Of a stretch of DNA of 60,165 nt, positions 48,881-57,501 are shown piece by piece; position 1 is the first letter of the stretch; each line of letters begins with the position of its first letter. The notes below the pieces were generated by a model. It did not search any database and was not told the DNA's origin. It worked only from the letters and a program-made list of their open reading frames with translations. Source of the DNA: a virus; the IMG/VR virus record IMGVR_UViG_3300036785_001387, positions 1 through 60,165 of that record; one strand, written 5' to 3'. A program made the position numbers and the translations under genes.

Positions 48881-50465
48881 CGTACAGCAGGGTTCTGCTG
48901 AATGGCACGCACTGCGTGCCAAACACTTCACCGCAAGCGAAGCGCCAATAATGATGGCCGCGTCCAGCAAAATGCGCCGCGACGAACTGCTGAGCATGAA
49001 AGCTACCGGTACCGAGCGCGAGATCAGCGACTGGGTGCAAACCAATCTTTTCGATAAAGGCCACCAGCAAGAAGCAACCGCGCGAACCATCGTCGAGAGC
49101 ATGATCAGCGACGAACTTTATCCGGCAACAGCTGTTGATGATATGGGCTGCCTACTGGCTTCTTTCGACGGCATGACGATGATGGAAGACACGTTGTTCG
49201 AACATAAAATGTGGAATGCCAGCCTGGCAGCGGCAGTACGCCAGCAAGAGTTACCGCCTGAGTATTACTGGCAGCTGGAACAGCAATTGCTGGTCAGTGG
49301 TGCACAACGCGTAATTTTCGTTTGCTCCGATGGCACCGAGGAAAACTTCGCATCTATGGAATACACCCCGGTTCCGGGACGTGCGGATGCACTGATCGCA
49401 GGCTGGCACCAGTTCAAGCAGGATTTGGCCAGCTTTGAACCCGGAGAGCTGAAAGAGTCACCGCAGGGTAAATCGATCATGCGCCTGCCCGCACTGATGG
49501 TAGAGATTGAAGGCGCGGTAAAACAGTCAAACCTGACCGTTTACCAAGGGAAGGCATTGGCCTTCATTGAATCCATCAATACTACCCTCGTCACGGATCA
49601 GGACTTCGCTGATGCGGAAGAAACAGTGAAGTTCTGCGACAAAGCAGAGTCAGAGCTCGACCTCATCAAACAGCAGGCGCTGTCGCAGACAGTTGAAATT
49701 GATGAGCTGTTTCGCACGATCGACGTCCTGCGGGAAGCAATGCGCGCTAAACGCCTGGAATTAACAAAGTTGGTTAAGTCGCGTAAAGAAGAGATCCGCA
49801 CTGAAATCATCAGCAAGGCCAAAACGGCACTGAATGAACATATCAGTGCATTAAACGTCCAGCTTGGTGCCGTTCGCTTGCCGATTATCCCAGTGGACTT
49901 CGTCACTGCCATCAAGGGGAAGAAAACCCTGACATCACTACAGGGGGCCGCAAACGACGAGTTGGCGCGCGCCAAGATCGAAGCCAATCAGATATGCGAT
50001 AGATACCAGGCGAATCTGAAGCTGTTCGACGTGATTGAGCCGGCCTTTAAATCCCTTTTTGCCGATATCAACCAACTCGTCGGAAACGACAGTGAGCACC
50101 TGAAACTGCTGATCGAACAGCGCATCAGCAATCAGAAGAAACTCGATCACGAACGTATTGATCGGGAACGGCAAGCGGCCGCAGCATTACAGGCAGCAAG
50201 GGTTGCGCCAATTGAAGATCCTGAGCCAGTTGCTAATGCTCCGCTTCACTCGGCTACGGCGTTCAAGTATCCCGAAACATTGGGTAGCGCACCGGCGGTG
50301 CCCACTGAAGAATTAAAGCCAGCAGGAATGAGCATCGCGGAAATTATCAATGATGTGAAAGCCGACCTGGCCGCCGAAGGCATCAAGATCAGCCCAGCAG
50401 CATTGAACCAGCTTATTCCTGCCATCATCGCCGGTCGCATTCGCCACATCTCTGCCAACGTTTAA
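48867..50465 (+). CDS. YqaJ/lambda-Exo-type nuclease fused to coiled-coil tail, 532 residues
   Basis: The first ~200 residues form the lambda-exonuclease-like nuclease: GSAEWHALRAKHFTASEAP, KGHQQEATAR, LLASFDGM, FEHKMW and YWQLEQQLLVSGA, where the E-x-K and Q...Q residues coordinate metal. Residues about 210-530 add a charged, largely helical region (EIDELFRTIDVLREAMRAKR) with a DUF1351-like character. Lambda Exo is 226 residues, so the tail doubles the protein. It resects double-strand ends for Bet. Confidence 0.8.
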   Translation: MQIINVQQGSAEWHALRAKHFTASEAPIMMAASSKMRRDELLSMKATGTEREISDWVQTNLFDKGHQQEATARTIVESMISDELYPATAVDDMGCLLASFDGMTMMEDTLFEHKMWNASLAAAVRQQELPPEYYWQLEQQLLVSGAQRVIFVCSDGTEENFASMEYTPVPGRADALIAGWHQFKQDLASFEPGELKESPQGKSIMRLPALMVEIEGAVKQSNLTVYQGKALAFIESINTTLVTDQDFADAEETVKFCDKAESELDLIKQQALSQTVEIDELFRTIDVLREAMRAKRLELTKLVKSRKEEIRTEIISKAKTALNEHISALNVQLGAVRLPIIPVDFVTAIKGKKTLTSLQGAANDELARAKIEANQICDRYQANLKLFDVIEPAFKSLFADINQLVGNDSEHLKLLIEQRISNQKKLDHERIDRERQAAAALQAARVAPIEDPEPVANAPLHSATAFKYPETLGSAPAVPTEELKPAGMSIAEIINDVKADLAAEGIKISPAALNQLIPAIIAGRIRHISANV

Positions 50466-50506
50466 TCGAAGCATCCTGCATCAGCAGGCCCGCATAAGGA
50501 ATATCC

Positions 50507-51661
50507 ATGAGCACCACACTAACAACCGTTGCCAGCGTGTTGGAATCAGCCCTGCGCCCCGTTCGGGCGCAGCTCGATCTTGCTACCGAACAGACCACAG
50601 GGACTGCGCAACGCTCCGTTGAAAGCGCAGGCGTTTTGCTAAACCAAGCACAGTCCCTGTGTATTGAGCAGCACAATGCCGATGTTGACGAATTTAACGA
50701 ATTGCTCGACCGGCACGAGGCGCTACAAGCTGACATCACCACTCAGAAATTGCAGATCACCAGCCTGCAGGATCAACTGGATGAACAGACCGTTGTCGCC
50801 AAAGAGGCTAATGCCAATGCAGAGATAACGCGCGCCAGGGTGAAGCAGCTCACCAGCGATAACAGCCTACTGGCAAAAGACAACAACGCCCTGAAATCTC
50901 TCAACCCGCAGGCACTACAAAAGCAGATCATCAGGCTGAAAGAGGATCTGAAATTCAAGGTGCAATTACTCGACCAGCAAAAGGCGGAAATGCGGAAAGC
51001 CCGCGGTGAAGCAGCGGATCTAAAAACATCGCTAGCGCAGGCAGCACAGCGTAATTCCGTGCTGGAGGATACCGTTGGGGAATTACAGTCACGCCTGCAA
51101 AACATCGATGGCGACGTGGCGCCAGTCTGGTACCGAGCCAGCGACGGCAGCGGGATCCATTTTTACTTTTATACCTTCGGTTGGCGCTTGTCGTTCGGAT
51201 CGGATGACCGCGATGTGCAGTTGCAGATCCTGCAGGACATCAACTGGCATATTGAGGTCAGAACCAACACCGGGATCGGCGTCATCGTCTCAGTGACCGA
51301 GTGGTGCCGGCCGCGTTACCCAACGCTGGACGTCTTTAAGCTGGCCTGGCCGGAAGAACTTGGCTCAGCGATTTGCACCCGGATTAGCGAGCTATTAGAA
51401 CGCAGTCACCCTCACCTTGTCCGCCGTGCTGAATGGGCTGAAGGTACTCCACTTAGCTCATTGCCTCAGTTAAAGCCCCAGTGGCTGGATTTGCTGAATG
51501 CTTCCGGCATGCACTCACTGTATGCAGTCGCCAGCCTCACCCCTGAAGAGCTATCGGAAACCGTAAAAGGTTTCGGTATCGCTACTGCACGCCAGGTGCA
51601 CGCCGTCTGCATGAAAACGGTGAAAGAGTGGGAATCAGAAGCAAAGCAGAAGGCGGCCTAA
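50507..51661 (+). CDS. coiled-coil protein with C-terminal HhH-like segment, 384 residues
   Basis: Residues about 60-200 form a long coiled coil (LQDQLDEQTVVAKEANANAE). A folded aromatic-rich part follows (FYFYTFGWRLSFGSDDRDV). The end (LLNASGMHSLYAVASLTPEE, KGFGIATARQVHAV) resembles helix-hairpin-helix DNA-binding units. Directly behind the recombination genes, so a DNA-structure role is plausible. No family assigned. Confidence 0.6.
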   Translation: MSTTLTTVASVLESALRPVRAQLDLATEQTTGTAQRSVESAGVLLNQAQSLCIEQHNADVDEFNELLDRHEALQADITTQKLQITSLQDQLDEQTVVAKEANANAEITRARVKQLTSDNSLLAKDNNALKSLNPQALQKQIIRLKEDLKFKVQLLDQQKAEMRKARGEAADLKTSLAQAAQRNSVLEDTVGELQSRLQNIDGDVAPVWYRASDGSGIHFYFYTFGWRLSFGSDDRDVQLQILQDINWHIEVRTNTGIGVIVSVTEWCRPRYPTLDVFKLAWPEELGSAICTRISELLERSHPHLVRRAEWAEGTPLSSLPQLKPQWLDLLNASGMHSLYAVASLTPEELSETVKGFGIATARQVHAVCMKTVKEWESEAKQKAA

Positions 51662-51662
51662 G

Positions 51663-52085
51663 ATGGATGAAGAACTGAACTACGGCAAAATCTACAAGCC
51701 CGAGGATGACAAATGCTGCTATATCGCGGTGATCATCTGGCGAATGCGCGCCCGCTCCGCGATCCGCTCGGGCCTTCCATATCAGCATGAACCCAAGCCC
51801 ATTTATAAAGGCCACGGTCTACCGCCGGCCAAGCGCAAACTGGACTCGGTGAATATCGGAGAACGCCAGCGCTATTCGTCAACAGTCATGCTGGCCGTTT
51901 ACCAATTCCACCGCGCGGGACATAACGAGCACACGATATCCAGTGATACCGGCATTCCGGTACCGGACATACGTAAAATGTTGGAGCATAAAACGCAGAC
52001 ACAGCGCAAAGCGTGGATGCTAGCCCACCAGATCCGGATCCCATCGAAACAGGAAATCTTTAACCGCCTATTCCGCGAAGTTTAA
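51663..52085 (+). CDS. early-left protein, 140 residues, unknown
   Basis: MDEELNYGKIYKPEDDKCCY... starts 2 bases after the preceding gene. The C-terminal half (YSSTVMLAVYQFHRAGHNEH, SSDTGIPVPDIRKMLEH) looks like a helix-turn-helix, suggesting DNA binding. Family unknown. Confidence 0.6.
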   Translation: MDEELNYGKIYKPEDDKCCYIAVIIWRMRARSAIRSGLPYQHEPKPIYKGHGLPPAKRKLDSVNIGERQRYSSTVMLAVYQFHRAGHNEHTISSDTGIPVPDIRKMLEHKTQTQRKAWMLAHQIRIPSKQEIFNRLFREV

Positions 52086-52091
52086 CTCGAT

Positions 52092-52328
52092 ATGGAGGTA
52101 AAGCAGGGCCGCCGGGAAGTTTGGCAGCATGCGGCCGAAGCCAATATGCAGGATGCCATAAGGAAAATCGCTGCCATTTTCGACATCGACGATATTGCCA
52201 TTTTCACCCCCGGCAAACTGACCTACCTCAAGAACAAACCCGTCAAATACAACCGAATTTGCCCGTTGCAAAGCGACGTGGTGATCAACCCGATTACTGG
52301 CGCTATTAGCGCCAAGGAAAAGCAATGA
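52092..52328 (+). CDS. small protein, 78 residues, unknown
   Basis: MEVKQGRREVWQHAAEANMQ... consists of an N-terminal helix and a short strand-rich end. It overlaps the next gene by 4 bases. The ribosome site is weak; the start could be internal. Kept because of the tight gene packing. Confidence 0.5.
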   Translation: MEVKQGRREVWQHAAEANMQDAIRKIAAIFDIDDIAIFTPGKLTYLKNKPVKYNRICPLQSDVVINPITGAISAKEKQ

Positions 52329-52627
52329 GCAGCAAATACAGAAAAGGCGTTCTTTATATCCGCAATATCCAACCCGGTGATAAGTGCGGAAGCTTCATGT
52401 CTGCCGTAGGCCTGGCCGCCGCTACGATGATGGTGGAACATGGCAAACGCCGCAGCGTGTACGTGCTTGTGCGCCACGGATTCCCGAATGATGTGCTTAC
52501 CCATGGCTATTCCAAGCGTGCTGTGCAGAAAAACATGTTGTTCAGCGGTGGCAAAGGGAAAGCATTCAAGATCAACGCTCGTACTTGGCGTGATAAAAGC
52601 GTGAAAGCCCCAAGGAAGCAGTCCTAA
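52325..52627 (+). CDS. small basic protein, 100 residues, unknown
   Basis: MSSKYRKGVLYIRNIQPGDK... is Lys/Arg-rich throughout, with two glycine turns. It overlaps both neighbours (ATGA and TAATG). Possibly nucleic-acid binding. No known domain. Confidence 0.55.
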   Translation: MSSKYRKGVLYIRNIQPGDKCGSFMSAVGLAAATMMVEHGKRRSVYVLVRHGFPNDVLTHGYSKRAVQKNMLFSGGKGKAFKINARTWRDKSVKAPRKQS

Positions 52628-52851
52628 TGTGGATCATCGTACTCATCATTTACCTCATCGGCGTGCCGATTGCTTTCGTGATCGGTTGCATGCTCCGCCG
52701 CTCGGCAGACGCAAAAAAGGATAGTGCCGGTTTTGTCGCCTGCGAGGCGGTTATGTGGCCACTGCTGCTTCTTGCGATCTACGTTGCGATCCCAATCTGC
52801 GAACTGATCTGTCTGACCTATGACCGCTTGGTCTGGGGGCGGCGCAAATAG
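52627..52851 (+). CDS. two-span membrane protein, 74 residues
   Basis: MWIIVLIIYLIGVPIAFVIG is the first membrane segment; PLLLLAIYVAIPICELICL is the second; between them a charged loop (RRSADAKKDS). Typical small phage membrane protein, role unknown. Confidence 0.6.
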   Translation: MWIIVLIIYLIGVPIAFVIGCMLRRSADAKKDSAGFVACEAVMWPLLLLAIYVAIPICELICLTYDRLVWGRRK

Positions 52852-52876
52852 AGCCCCCGCCAGGCATGGAGGACTC

Positions 52877-53173
52877 ATGCAAAAATTTCCTAAGTGGAAT
52901 GAATACGAAATAAAAGTGATTCGTAAGTACGCAGGCATCCTTACTGCTGAAGATATTGGTTTGCTGATCGGGCGAACCAAAGAAGCTGTTATCAGCAGAG
53001 CCAGCAAGCTTCATATCAGCCTGCAAAAGTCTGGTGATTGTCACCATAGTCGAAAGTACTCCCAAGCGGATGAAGAGCTTGCCAGGCAGTTGCACGCTGC
53101 TGGTATGCGTCCTCGTCACATCGCTGAGAAGCTCGGTATCAATCCTGTATCCATCGGTAATTTCCTTTATTAA
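52877..53173 (+). CDS. small DNA-binding protein with two helix-turn-helix units, 98 residues
   Basis: GGAGG lies 5 bases before ATG 52877. Two repeats of the kind EDIGLLIGRTKEAVISRASK and RHIAEKLGINPVSIGNF suggest an N-terminal SANT/Myb-like and a C-terminal recombinase-like helix-turn-helix. Likely a phage regulator. Confidence 0.65.
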   Translation: MQKFPKWNEYEIKVIRKYAGILTAEDIGLLIGRTKEAVISRASKLHISLQKSGDCHHSRKYSQADEELARQLHAAGMRPRHIAEKLGINPVSIGNFLY

Positions 53174-53212
53174 TTCCTCTCTCGCAGCGTGCCAACGCAG
53201 CTAAGGATCCCC

Positions 53213-53392
53213 ATGTACGGACTTTTTTTCCTGCTCTGCCTGAGTGGGCAGCCTGAGTGTTACCGTTTTGAAGGTGTGGTGTACCCAGACGAGGTGAACT
53301 GTCATCTCGATATCGAAGACCAAAAGCTGCCCGCAGCGGATTACGCCTGCCAACCGGTTGATGCTGTGGCACTAATGTCGGAACATAAGTGA
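53213..53392 (+). CDS. small protein, 59 residues, unknown
   Basis: AAGGAT precedes ATG 53213. MYGLFFLLCLSGQPECYRFE... begins with a short hydrophobic stretch and has four Cys (LCLS, PEC, NCH, YAC), compatible with export and disulphides. Last gene of the early-left run before the accessory block. Confidence 0.5.
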   Translation: MYGLFFLLCLSGQPECYRFEGVVYPDEVNCHLDIEDQKLPAADYACQPVDAVALMSEHK

Positions 53393-53412
53393 AACGTAGC
53401 CAATCAAAAAAT

Positions 53413-53859
53413 TTACGTTTGATAAGAGATGCGAATATTGAGTTTTTTCTCTATTATTTTCATTTCGTTATAAACGTCACCCGGAGTCATCCTAGGGCCA
53501 TTGGTCAAATCTTTATTTTGTTGCTCACTAATATAGTAAGCGATTAAATTCATGCTATGCGCAGCAGCCAAAACCGCTTCATTTTCTGGCAACTTTCTAA
53601 TCATTGCCATTTCGTTGTGAAAGGAAACACTTTCCCATTTAGAAAGCAATAATGCGGCAGCACACTTTAGCTCATCAATTACTTCTTTATCATAACGGCA
53701 CCCTACAATGGCGGCTTGTTTCTTCAGGAACAACGCTGATATCGCTCCTAATTGCTCCTTGTAGGAAACATAAGGGTCAATGATTCGTTTAAGTACAATC
53801 TGCCCTACTACGTAAACTACTACCCCGGTCACAACCGTTGAGAAAACCGAGTCGCTCAT
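53413..53859 (-). CDS. membrane-anchored protein beside the HEPN-like gene, 148 residues
   Basis: One N-terminal membrane segment (about 7-26, VVTGVVVYVVGQIVLKRI), then a helical cytoplasmic domain. AT-rich; opposite in direction to its neighbours, with an 80-base divergent intergenic region to the HEPN-like gene. Family unknown. The pairing suggests a two-gene cargo module, but they could be independent. Confidence 0.55.
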   Translation of the reverse strand: MSDSVFSTVVTGVVVYVVGQIVLKRIIDPYVSYKEQLGAISALFLKKQAAIVGCRYDKEVIDELKCAAALLLSKWESVSFHNEMAMIRKLPENEAVLAAAHSMNLIAYYISEQQNKDLTNGPRMTPGDVYNEMKIIEKKLNIRISYQT

Positions 53860-53939
53860 GAACTATCATCCTCATGTATTCAATGTGTTGGTCTCGGGGG
53901 GTATTATAGTCACAGTCATCTATAAAAGAGGTACAGCAT

Positions 53940-54521
53940 ATGTCACCTATCTCAAACAAGTTGTTAAAAGAAGATACCGAAGCGCTACTACCACATGAGG
54001 ACGATTTATTGAAGCTTATTGGGGATGAAGTAAATCTCTCTAGGGCTGCTTATAACGAAATTTATCGGTTCACGCTAATGTACTCACTTGCTGAGGCCAA
54101 GATCGCTGGAATGGATGAGGGTATGGGTAATACTCGTAACGTTGTCATGTGGTTAGAGAACGTAGGTGCTCTTGACCATGATTTCGTCGAAAAAGTATTC
54201 ACTCATTTCAGAAACAGATATGTAACAGATGATGGGCACGTCAATGCACGTTTCTCAAGATATCTACTACCAAAAAATAGCCCTGTAGGCGCACAGGCAA
54301 GAACAACTTTCGAAGCGCTCCTCGTAAACTCCGGACCAGATTTTATCGAGCGTGCAAGCTGCGTTTTTAAAGTGATGTTTAGATTACGTAATAATCTGTT
54401 CCACGGTGCAAAGTGGGCATACAATCTGTCAGATCAAGAAGTTAACTTCCATTTATCATCTCAACTTTTACTCACTTGTCTTGAAAGGACAAAAGGCATT
54501 ACGTGGCAAGTCGATAGTTAG
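53940..54521 (+). CDS. HEPN-like protein, 193 residues
   Basis: All-helical, with RNNLFHG at about 152-158: the R-N-x3-H pattern of HEPN ribonucleases (Arg followed by a polar residue, His four residues later). HEPN proteins cleave RNA in abortive infection and toxin systems. AAGAGG precedes the ATG; a terminator follows. Lower GC than the recombination genes. Whether it is active or only a HEPN-fold binding protein is unknown. Confidence 0.6.
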   Translation: MSPISNKLLKEDTEALLPHEDDLLKLIGDEVNLSRAAYNEIYRFTLMYSLAEAKIAGMDEGMGNTRNVVMWLENVGALDHDFVEKVFTHFRNRYVTDDGHVNARFSRYLLPKNSPVGAQARTTFEALLVNSGPDFIERASCVFKVMFRLRNNLFHGAKWAYNLSDQEVNFHLSSQLLLTCLERTKGITWQVDS

Positions 54522-54602
54522 TCATTCTTAAATTCGAACTCGCACCTATAACTTTTTAATCAACGTCTAAAATTTTTCCGAGAGGATCATCTTGCTCAAC
54601 AA

Positions 54603-54640
54603 AGGGATAGCTTTAGATCGTTCTATCCCTCCCTTTCTTT
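54603..54640 (+). terminator. terminator after the HEPN-like gene
   Basis: AGGGATAG (54603-54610) and CTATCCCT (54623-54630) with a following pyrimidine-rich tract (CCCTTTCTTT). Isolates the umuDC unit. Confidence 0.55.
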
Positions 54641-54644
54641 ATGG

Positions 54645-54685
54645 TTGCAACGTCTAAAACGGGATTATACTGTATATAAAAACAG
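54645..54685 (+). promoter_or_regulatory. umuDC SOS promoter with LexA box
   Basis: TTGCAA (54645-54650), 17-base spacer, TACTGT (54668-54673), overlapping LexA box CTGTATATAAAAACAG (54670-54685). Arrangement as in host umuDC. Confidence 0.9.
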
Positions 54686-54701
54686 TATAGAGAAATGCAC
54701 C

Positions 54702-55124
54702 ATGAAGCACTTTTTTCCAACACCAACACCCGAGAAACAACTCACCCCGCTTTACTCCGACAAAGTCCCAGCAGGCTTCCCCAGCCCTGCACAAGACTAC
54801 GTACATGCGCGGATAGACCTCAACGAGTACTGCATTAGCCATCCTTCGGCGACTTACTTTCTGATTGCTTCAGGAGAAAGCATGATCGAAGCCGGAATCA
54901 CCGACGGATCTATGCTGGTAGTCGATCGAAGCATTAGTGCCTGTCACGGCGATATCGTGATCGCCAGCATCGCAGGCGAGTTCACGGTTAAGCGGCTGTG
55001 CCTAAACCCTGTTGCACAGCTCGAGCCCATGAACCCGAAATTCAGCCCTATTCCTCTTCCAGACGGTGGCGAAGACCTGGATATCGTTGGAGTAGTCATT
55101 TCAACGATCACGAGGCTGAAATAA
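54702..55124 (+). CDS. umuD: UmuD-like SOS mutagenesis protein, 140 residues
   Basis: Ser60 (SGESM) and Lys97 (FTVKRL) match the catalytic residues of E. coli UmuD at the same numbers. The processing site is Ala24-Gly25 (KVPAGFPSP), where the E. coli chromosomal protein has Cys-Gly. RecA filaments trigger its self-cleavage to UmuD', which joins UmuC as polymerase V. ATG 54702 lies just after the LexA box. Stop overlaps umuC (TAATG). Confidence 0.9.
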   Translation: MKHFFPTPTPEKQLTPLYSDKVPAGFPSPAQDYVHARIDLNEYCISHPSATYFLIASGESMIEAGITDGSMLVVDRSISACHGDIVIASIAGEFTVKRLCLNPVAQLEPMNPKFSPIPLPDGGEDLDIVGVVISTITRLK

Positions 55125-56392
55125 TGTATGCCCTGGCCGATGTAAACAGCTTCTATGCAAGCTGCGAAACGCTGTGGCGTCCGGATCTACGCGGACGCCC
55201 AGTGGTTGTTCTATCGAATAATGACGGCTGTGTAGTGGCGCGGAGTAAAGAAGCCAAGTTGTTGGGGCTCAAGATGGGAGAACCTTACTTCAAAATTAAA
55301 CGGGACTTTGAGCGCGCTGGCGGCATAGCGTTCAGCAGTAATTACGAGTTGTACGCCGATATGTCGATGCGAGTGATGGCGGTGCTGGAAGAAATGGCAC
55401 CTCGCGTCGAAATTTATTCAATTGACGAAAGTTTTCTCGATCTGACAGGCGTCCGTAACTGCATTGAACTTGAGAAGTTCGGCCGGCAGGTTCGTGCCAA
55501 AGTGTTGCGCGACACGGGGCTCACCGTGGGCGTGGGCATTGCCCAAACCAAAACACTCGCAAAACTGGCAAATTACGCTGCGAAAAAATGGGATAAGACT
55601 GGCGGCGTGGTTGACCTTTCCAATCTGGAACGGCAGCGAAAATTGATGGCGCTAGTGCCGGTAGCAGAGATCTGGGGCATTGGCCGAAGAATATCGAAAA
55701 AACTGCAGGTCATGGGGATAGAAACTGCACTTCAGTTGGCTGACGCAAGCACCACGATGATCAGAAAGCATTTCAGTGTCGTGATTGAACGCACTGTGCG
55801 GGAACTGCGTGGTGAACCCTGTTTATCGCTCGAGGAATTTGCGCCGACGAAGCAGCAGATTATCTGCAGCCGCAGCTTCGGCGACCGCATCACGGAGTAT
55901 GACCAAATGCACCAGGCGATCTGCATGTATGCTTCCCGCGCGGCAGAGAAACTGCGCGAAGAGCGTCAATATTGCCGGTATATAAACACTTGGGTTAAAA
56001 CCAGCCCCTTCACTATCAATGAGGAGTATTACGGCAACACGGCAAGCATCAAGCTCAGTACACCAACGCAGGATACGCGCGACATCATTGCCGCAGCTAT
56101 TCGATGTCTGGATGCCATCTGGCAGACAGGCCACCGCTATCAGAAAGCGGGCGTCATGCTGCAGGATTTCTACTCGCAAGGCATTGCCCAACTGAACCTG
56201 TTTGATGAATATCAGCCGCGGCAAAACAGTGGACAACTGATGGCAGTTTTAGACCACATCAACAAGTCTGGTCGCGCGAAAGTATGGTTTGCCGGCCAGG
56301 GTAACCAACAAGCATGGTCAATGAAGCGGGAATTGCTATCCCCTGCATACACAACTCGAGTAACCGATCTGCCACGAGCGCGCGTTTATTGA
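55124..56392 (+). CDS. umuC: UmuC-like DNA polymerase V subunit, 422 residues
   Basis: Y-family polymerase: catalytic Asp near the start ([12 protein letters not shown]), the pair Asp-Glu in [12 protein letters not shown], a helix-hairpin-helix segment ([16 protein letters not shown]), and the beta-clamp motif QLNLF in the C-terminal part. Same length as E. coli UmuC. Carried by the prophage next to int, it would raise damage tolerance and mutation in the lysogen during SOS. Confidence 0.9.
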   Translation: MYALADVNSFYASCETLWRPDLRGRPVVVLSNNDGCVVARSKEAKLLGLKMGEPYFKIKRDFERAGGIAFSSNYELYADMSMRVMAVLEEMAPRVEIYSIDESFLDLTGVRNCIELEKFGRQVRAKVLRDTGLTVGVGIAQTKTLAKLANYAAKKWDKTGGVVDLSNLERQRKLMALVPVAEIWGIGRRISKKLQVMGIETALQLADASTTMIRKHFSVVIERTVRELRGEPCLSLEEFAPTKQQIICSRSFGDRITEYDQMHQAICMYASRAAEKLREERQYCRYINTWVKTSPFTINEEYYGNTASIKLSTPTQDTRDIIAAAIRCLDAIWQTGHRYQKAGVMLQDFYSQGIAQLNLFDEYQPRQNSGQLMAVLDHINKSGRAKVWFAGQGNQQAWSMKRELLSPAYTTRVTDLPRARVY

Positions 56393-56394
56393 CA

Positions 56395-57093
56395 TCACAG
56401 CAGCGGATTATCGATCGGCTTCAAGAGATCTGCGCTGTCGTTCCTAATGTTGCCCACTGACTTTGAGACAGGGTGCCATGCAAATTTATTAGCTTGCATG
56501 GTTCCGCTCGTGGCCAGTTCCTCCGCTCGCCCGGATGTGGTATCAGGGTTTAACCATTCTCTGGCAGCCGCAGGTGGTAAAACGACGGGCCGTCGATCGT
56601 GAATATCCAACAACCCAGAATCGCTTGCCGCCGTTACTATGACAAAGCCGTCGCCATGCTGCTCAGCCTCTTTGGTATGAAATCGACTGATGGCAGCAAA
56701 GAATATCGGCTCATCGGCATGGATAAAATACGGCTGTTTTTTCTTCGGATCATCCGGTGACTTCTTCCACTCATACCAACCGTCGGCAGCCACCAGCATG
56801 CGGCCATGATCCCACAACGGTTTAAACATACGGCTGCTTGCCGCCGTTTCAACTCGCGCATTGATTACAGGTTGTCGCTTCATTTCAAGCCACCAATCAG
56901 GGCCATATCCCCATAGAACCGGATCCATATGGAGCTGGGTGTCGCGCTGATTGATGAGCAGTACATGGGTGCCAGGCGCTACGTTATAGCGACCAATAGG
57001 CACAGTATCCAGAGCATCTGCATACTCGAGCTCTGAAGCTAAATAATCGAGATAGTCAGCCCTTGTTTGTACTTGGGCAAAGCGGCCGCACAT
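56395..57093 (-). CDS. yedK: SRAP protein YedK, 232 residues
   Basis: Starts MCGRF with the essential Cys2, contains Asn in INARVETA, Glu in GWYEW and His in IHDRRPVVL, the residues that form and resolve the thiazolidine link to abasic sites in single-stranded DNA. About 10 residues longer than the E. coli protein. GAGG lies 7 bases before the start. Convergent with umuDC, ends only 2 bases apart; together a DNA-damage module. Confidence 0.85.
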   Translation of the reverse strand: MCGRFAQVQTRADYLDYLASELEYADALDTVPIGRYNVAPGTHVLLINQRDTQLHMDPVLWGYGPDWWLEMKRQPVINARVETAASSRMFKPLWDHGRMLVAADGWYEWKKSPDDPKKKQPYFIHADEPIFFAAISRFHTKEAEQHGDGFVIVTAASDSGLLDIHDRRPVVLPPAAAREWLNPDTTSGRAEELATSGTMQANKFAWHPVSKSVGNIRNDSADLLKPIDNPLL

Positions 57094-57181
57094 ACAAAAA
57101 CCTCACAGTGATAGTAGGCAAAGTATAGCCCACACACGATCGACCATAGCCCCTTCCTAATCACATTAGATAAACCATAAT

Positions 57182-57206
57182 AAGGGCGTAGCAGTGTTAC
57201 GCCCTT
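57182..57206 (+). terminator. hairpin upstream of xis
   Basis: AAGGGCGTA and TACGCCCTT, 9-bp stem, followed by CTCTTTT. May insulate xis-int from upstream transcripts. Confidence 0.55.
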
Positions 57207-57225
57207 CTCTTTTGAGGAGCAGATA

Positions 57226-57501
57226 ATGACAAAGTTACTCACCCTAGAGGAATGGAGTGAAAAAACCTATGAGAGTAAACAGCCATCAATAAAAACATTA
57301 CGCCGCTGGGCTCGTAGTGGGAACATTTACCCAGCGCCGGAAAAGCATGGGCGAGAATACCGGGTGAAACCGAACGCGATTTATATACAACCCAAGTCAT
57401 TTAATCTTGCCAGGGCATTGCAAAAAACCGGAGCAATAGAAGTTCCACCGCTGATAGAGAGAATAATCAATGGCGAAAAGACCAGAAAAGTACGACGCTA
57501 A
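57226..57501 (+). CDS. xis: excisionase (Xis-like), 91 residues
   Basis: A winged-helix start typical of excisionases (LLTLEEWSEKTYESKQPSIK, LRRWARSGNIYPAPEKHGRE, YRVKPNAIYI). Basic C-terminus. GAGGAG precedes the ATG. It overlaps int by 32 bases. It bends att-site DNA to direct excision. Confidence 0.85.
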   Translation: MTKLLTLEEWSEKTYESKQPSIKTLRRWARSGNIYPAPEKHGREYRVKPNAIYIQPKSFNLARALQKTGAIEVPPLIERIINGEKTRKVRR

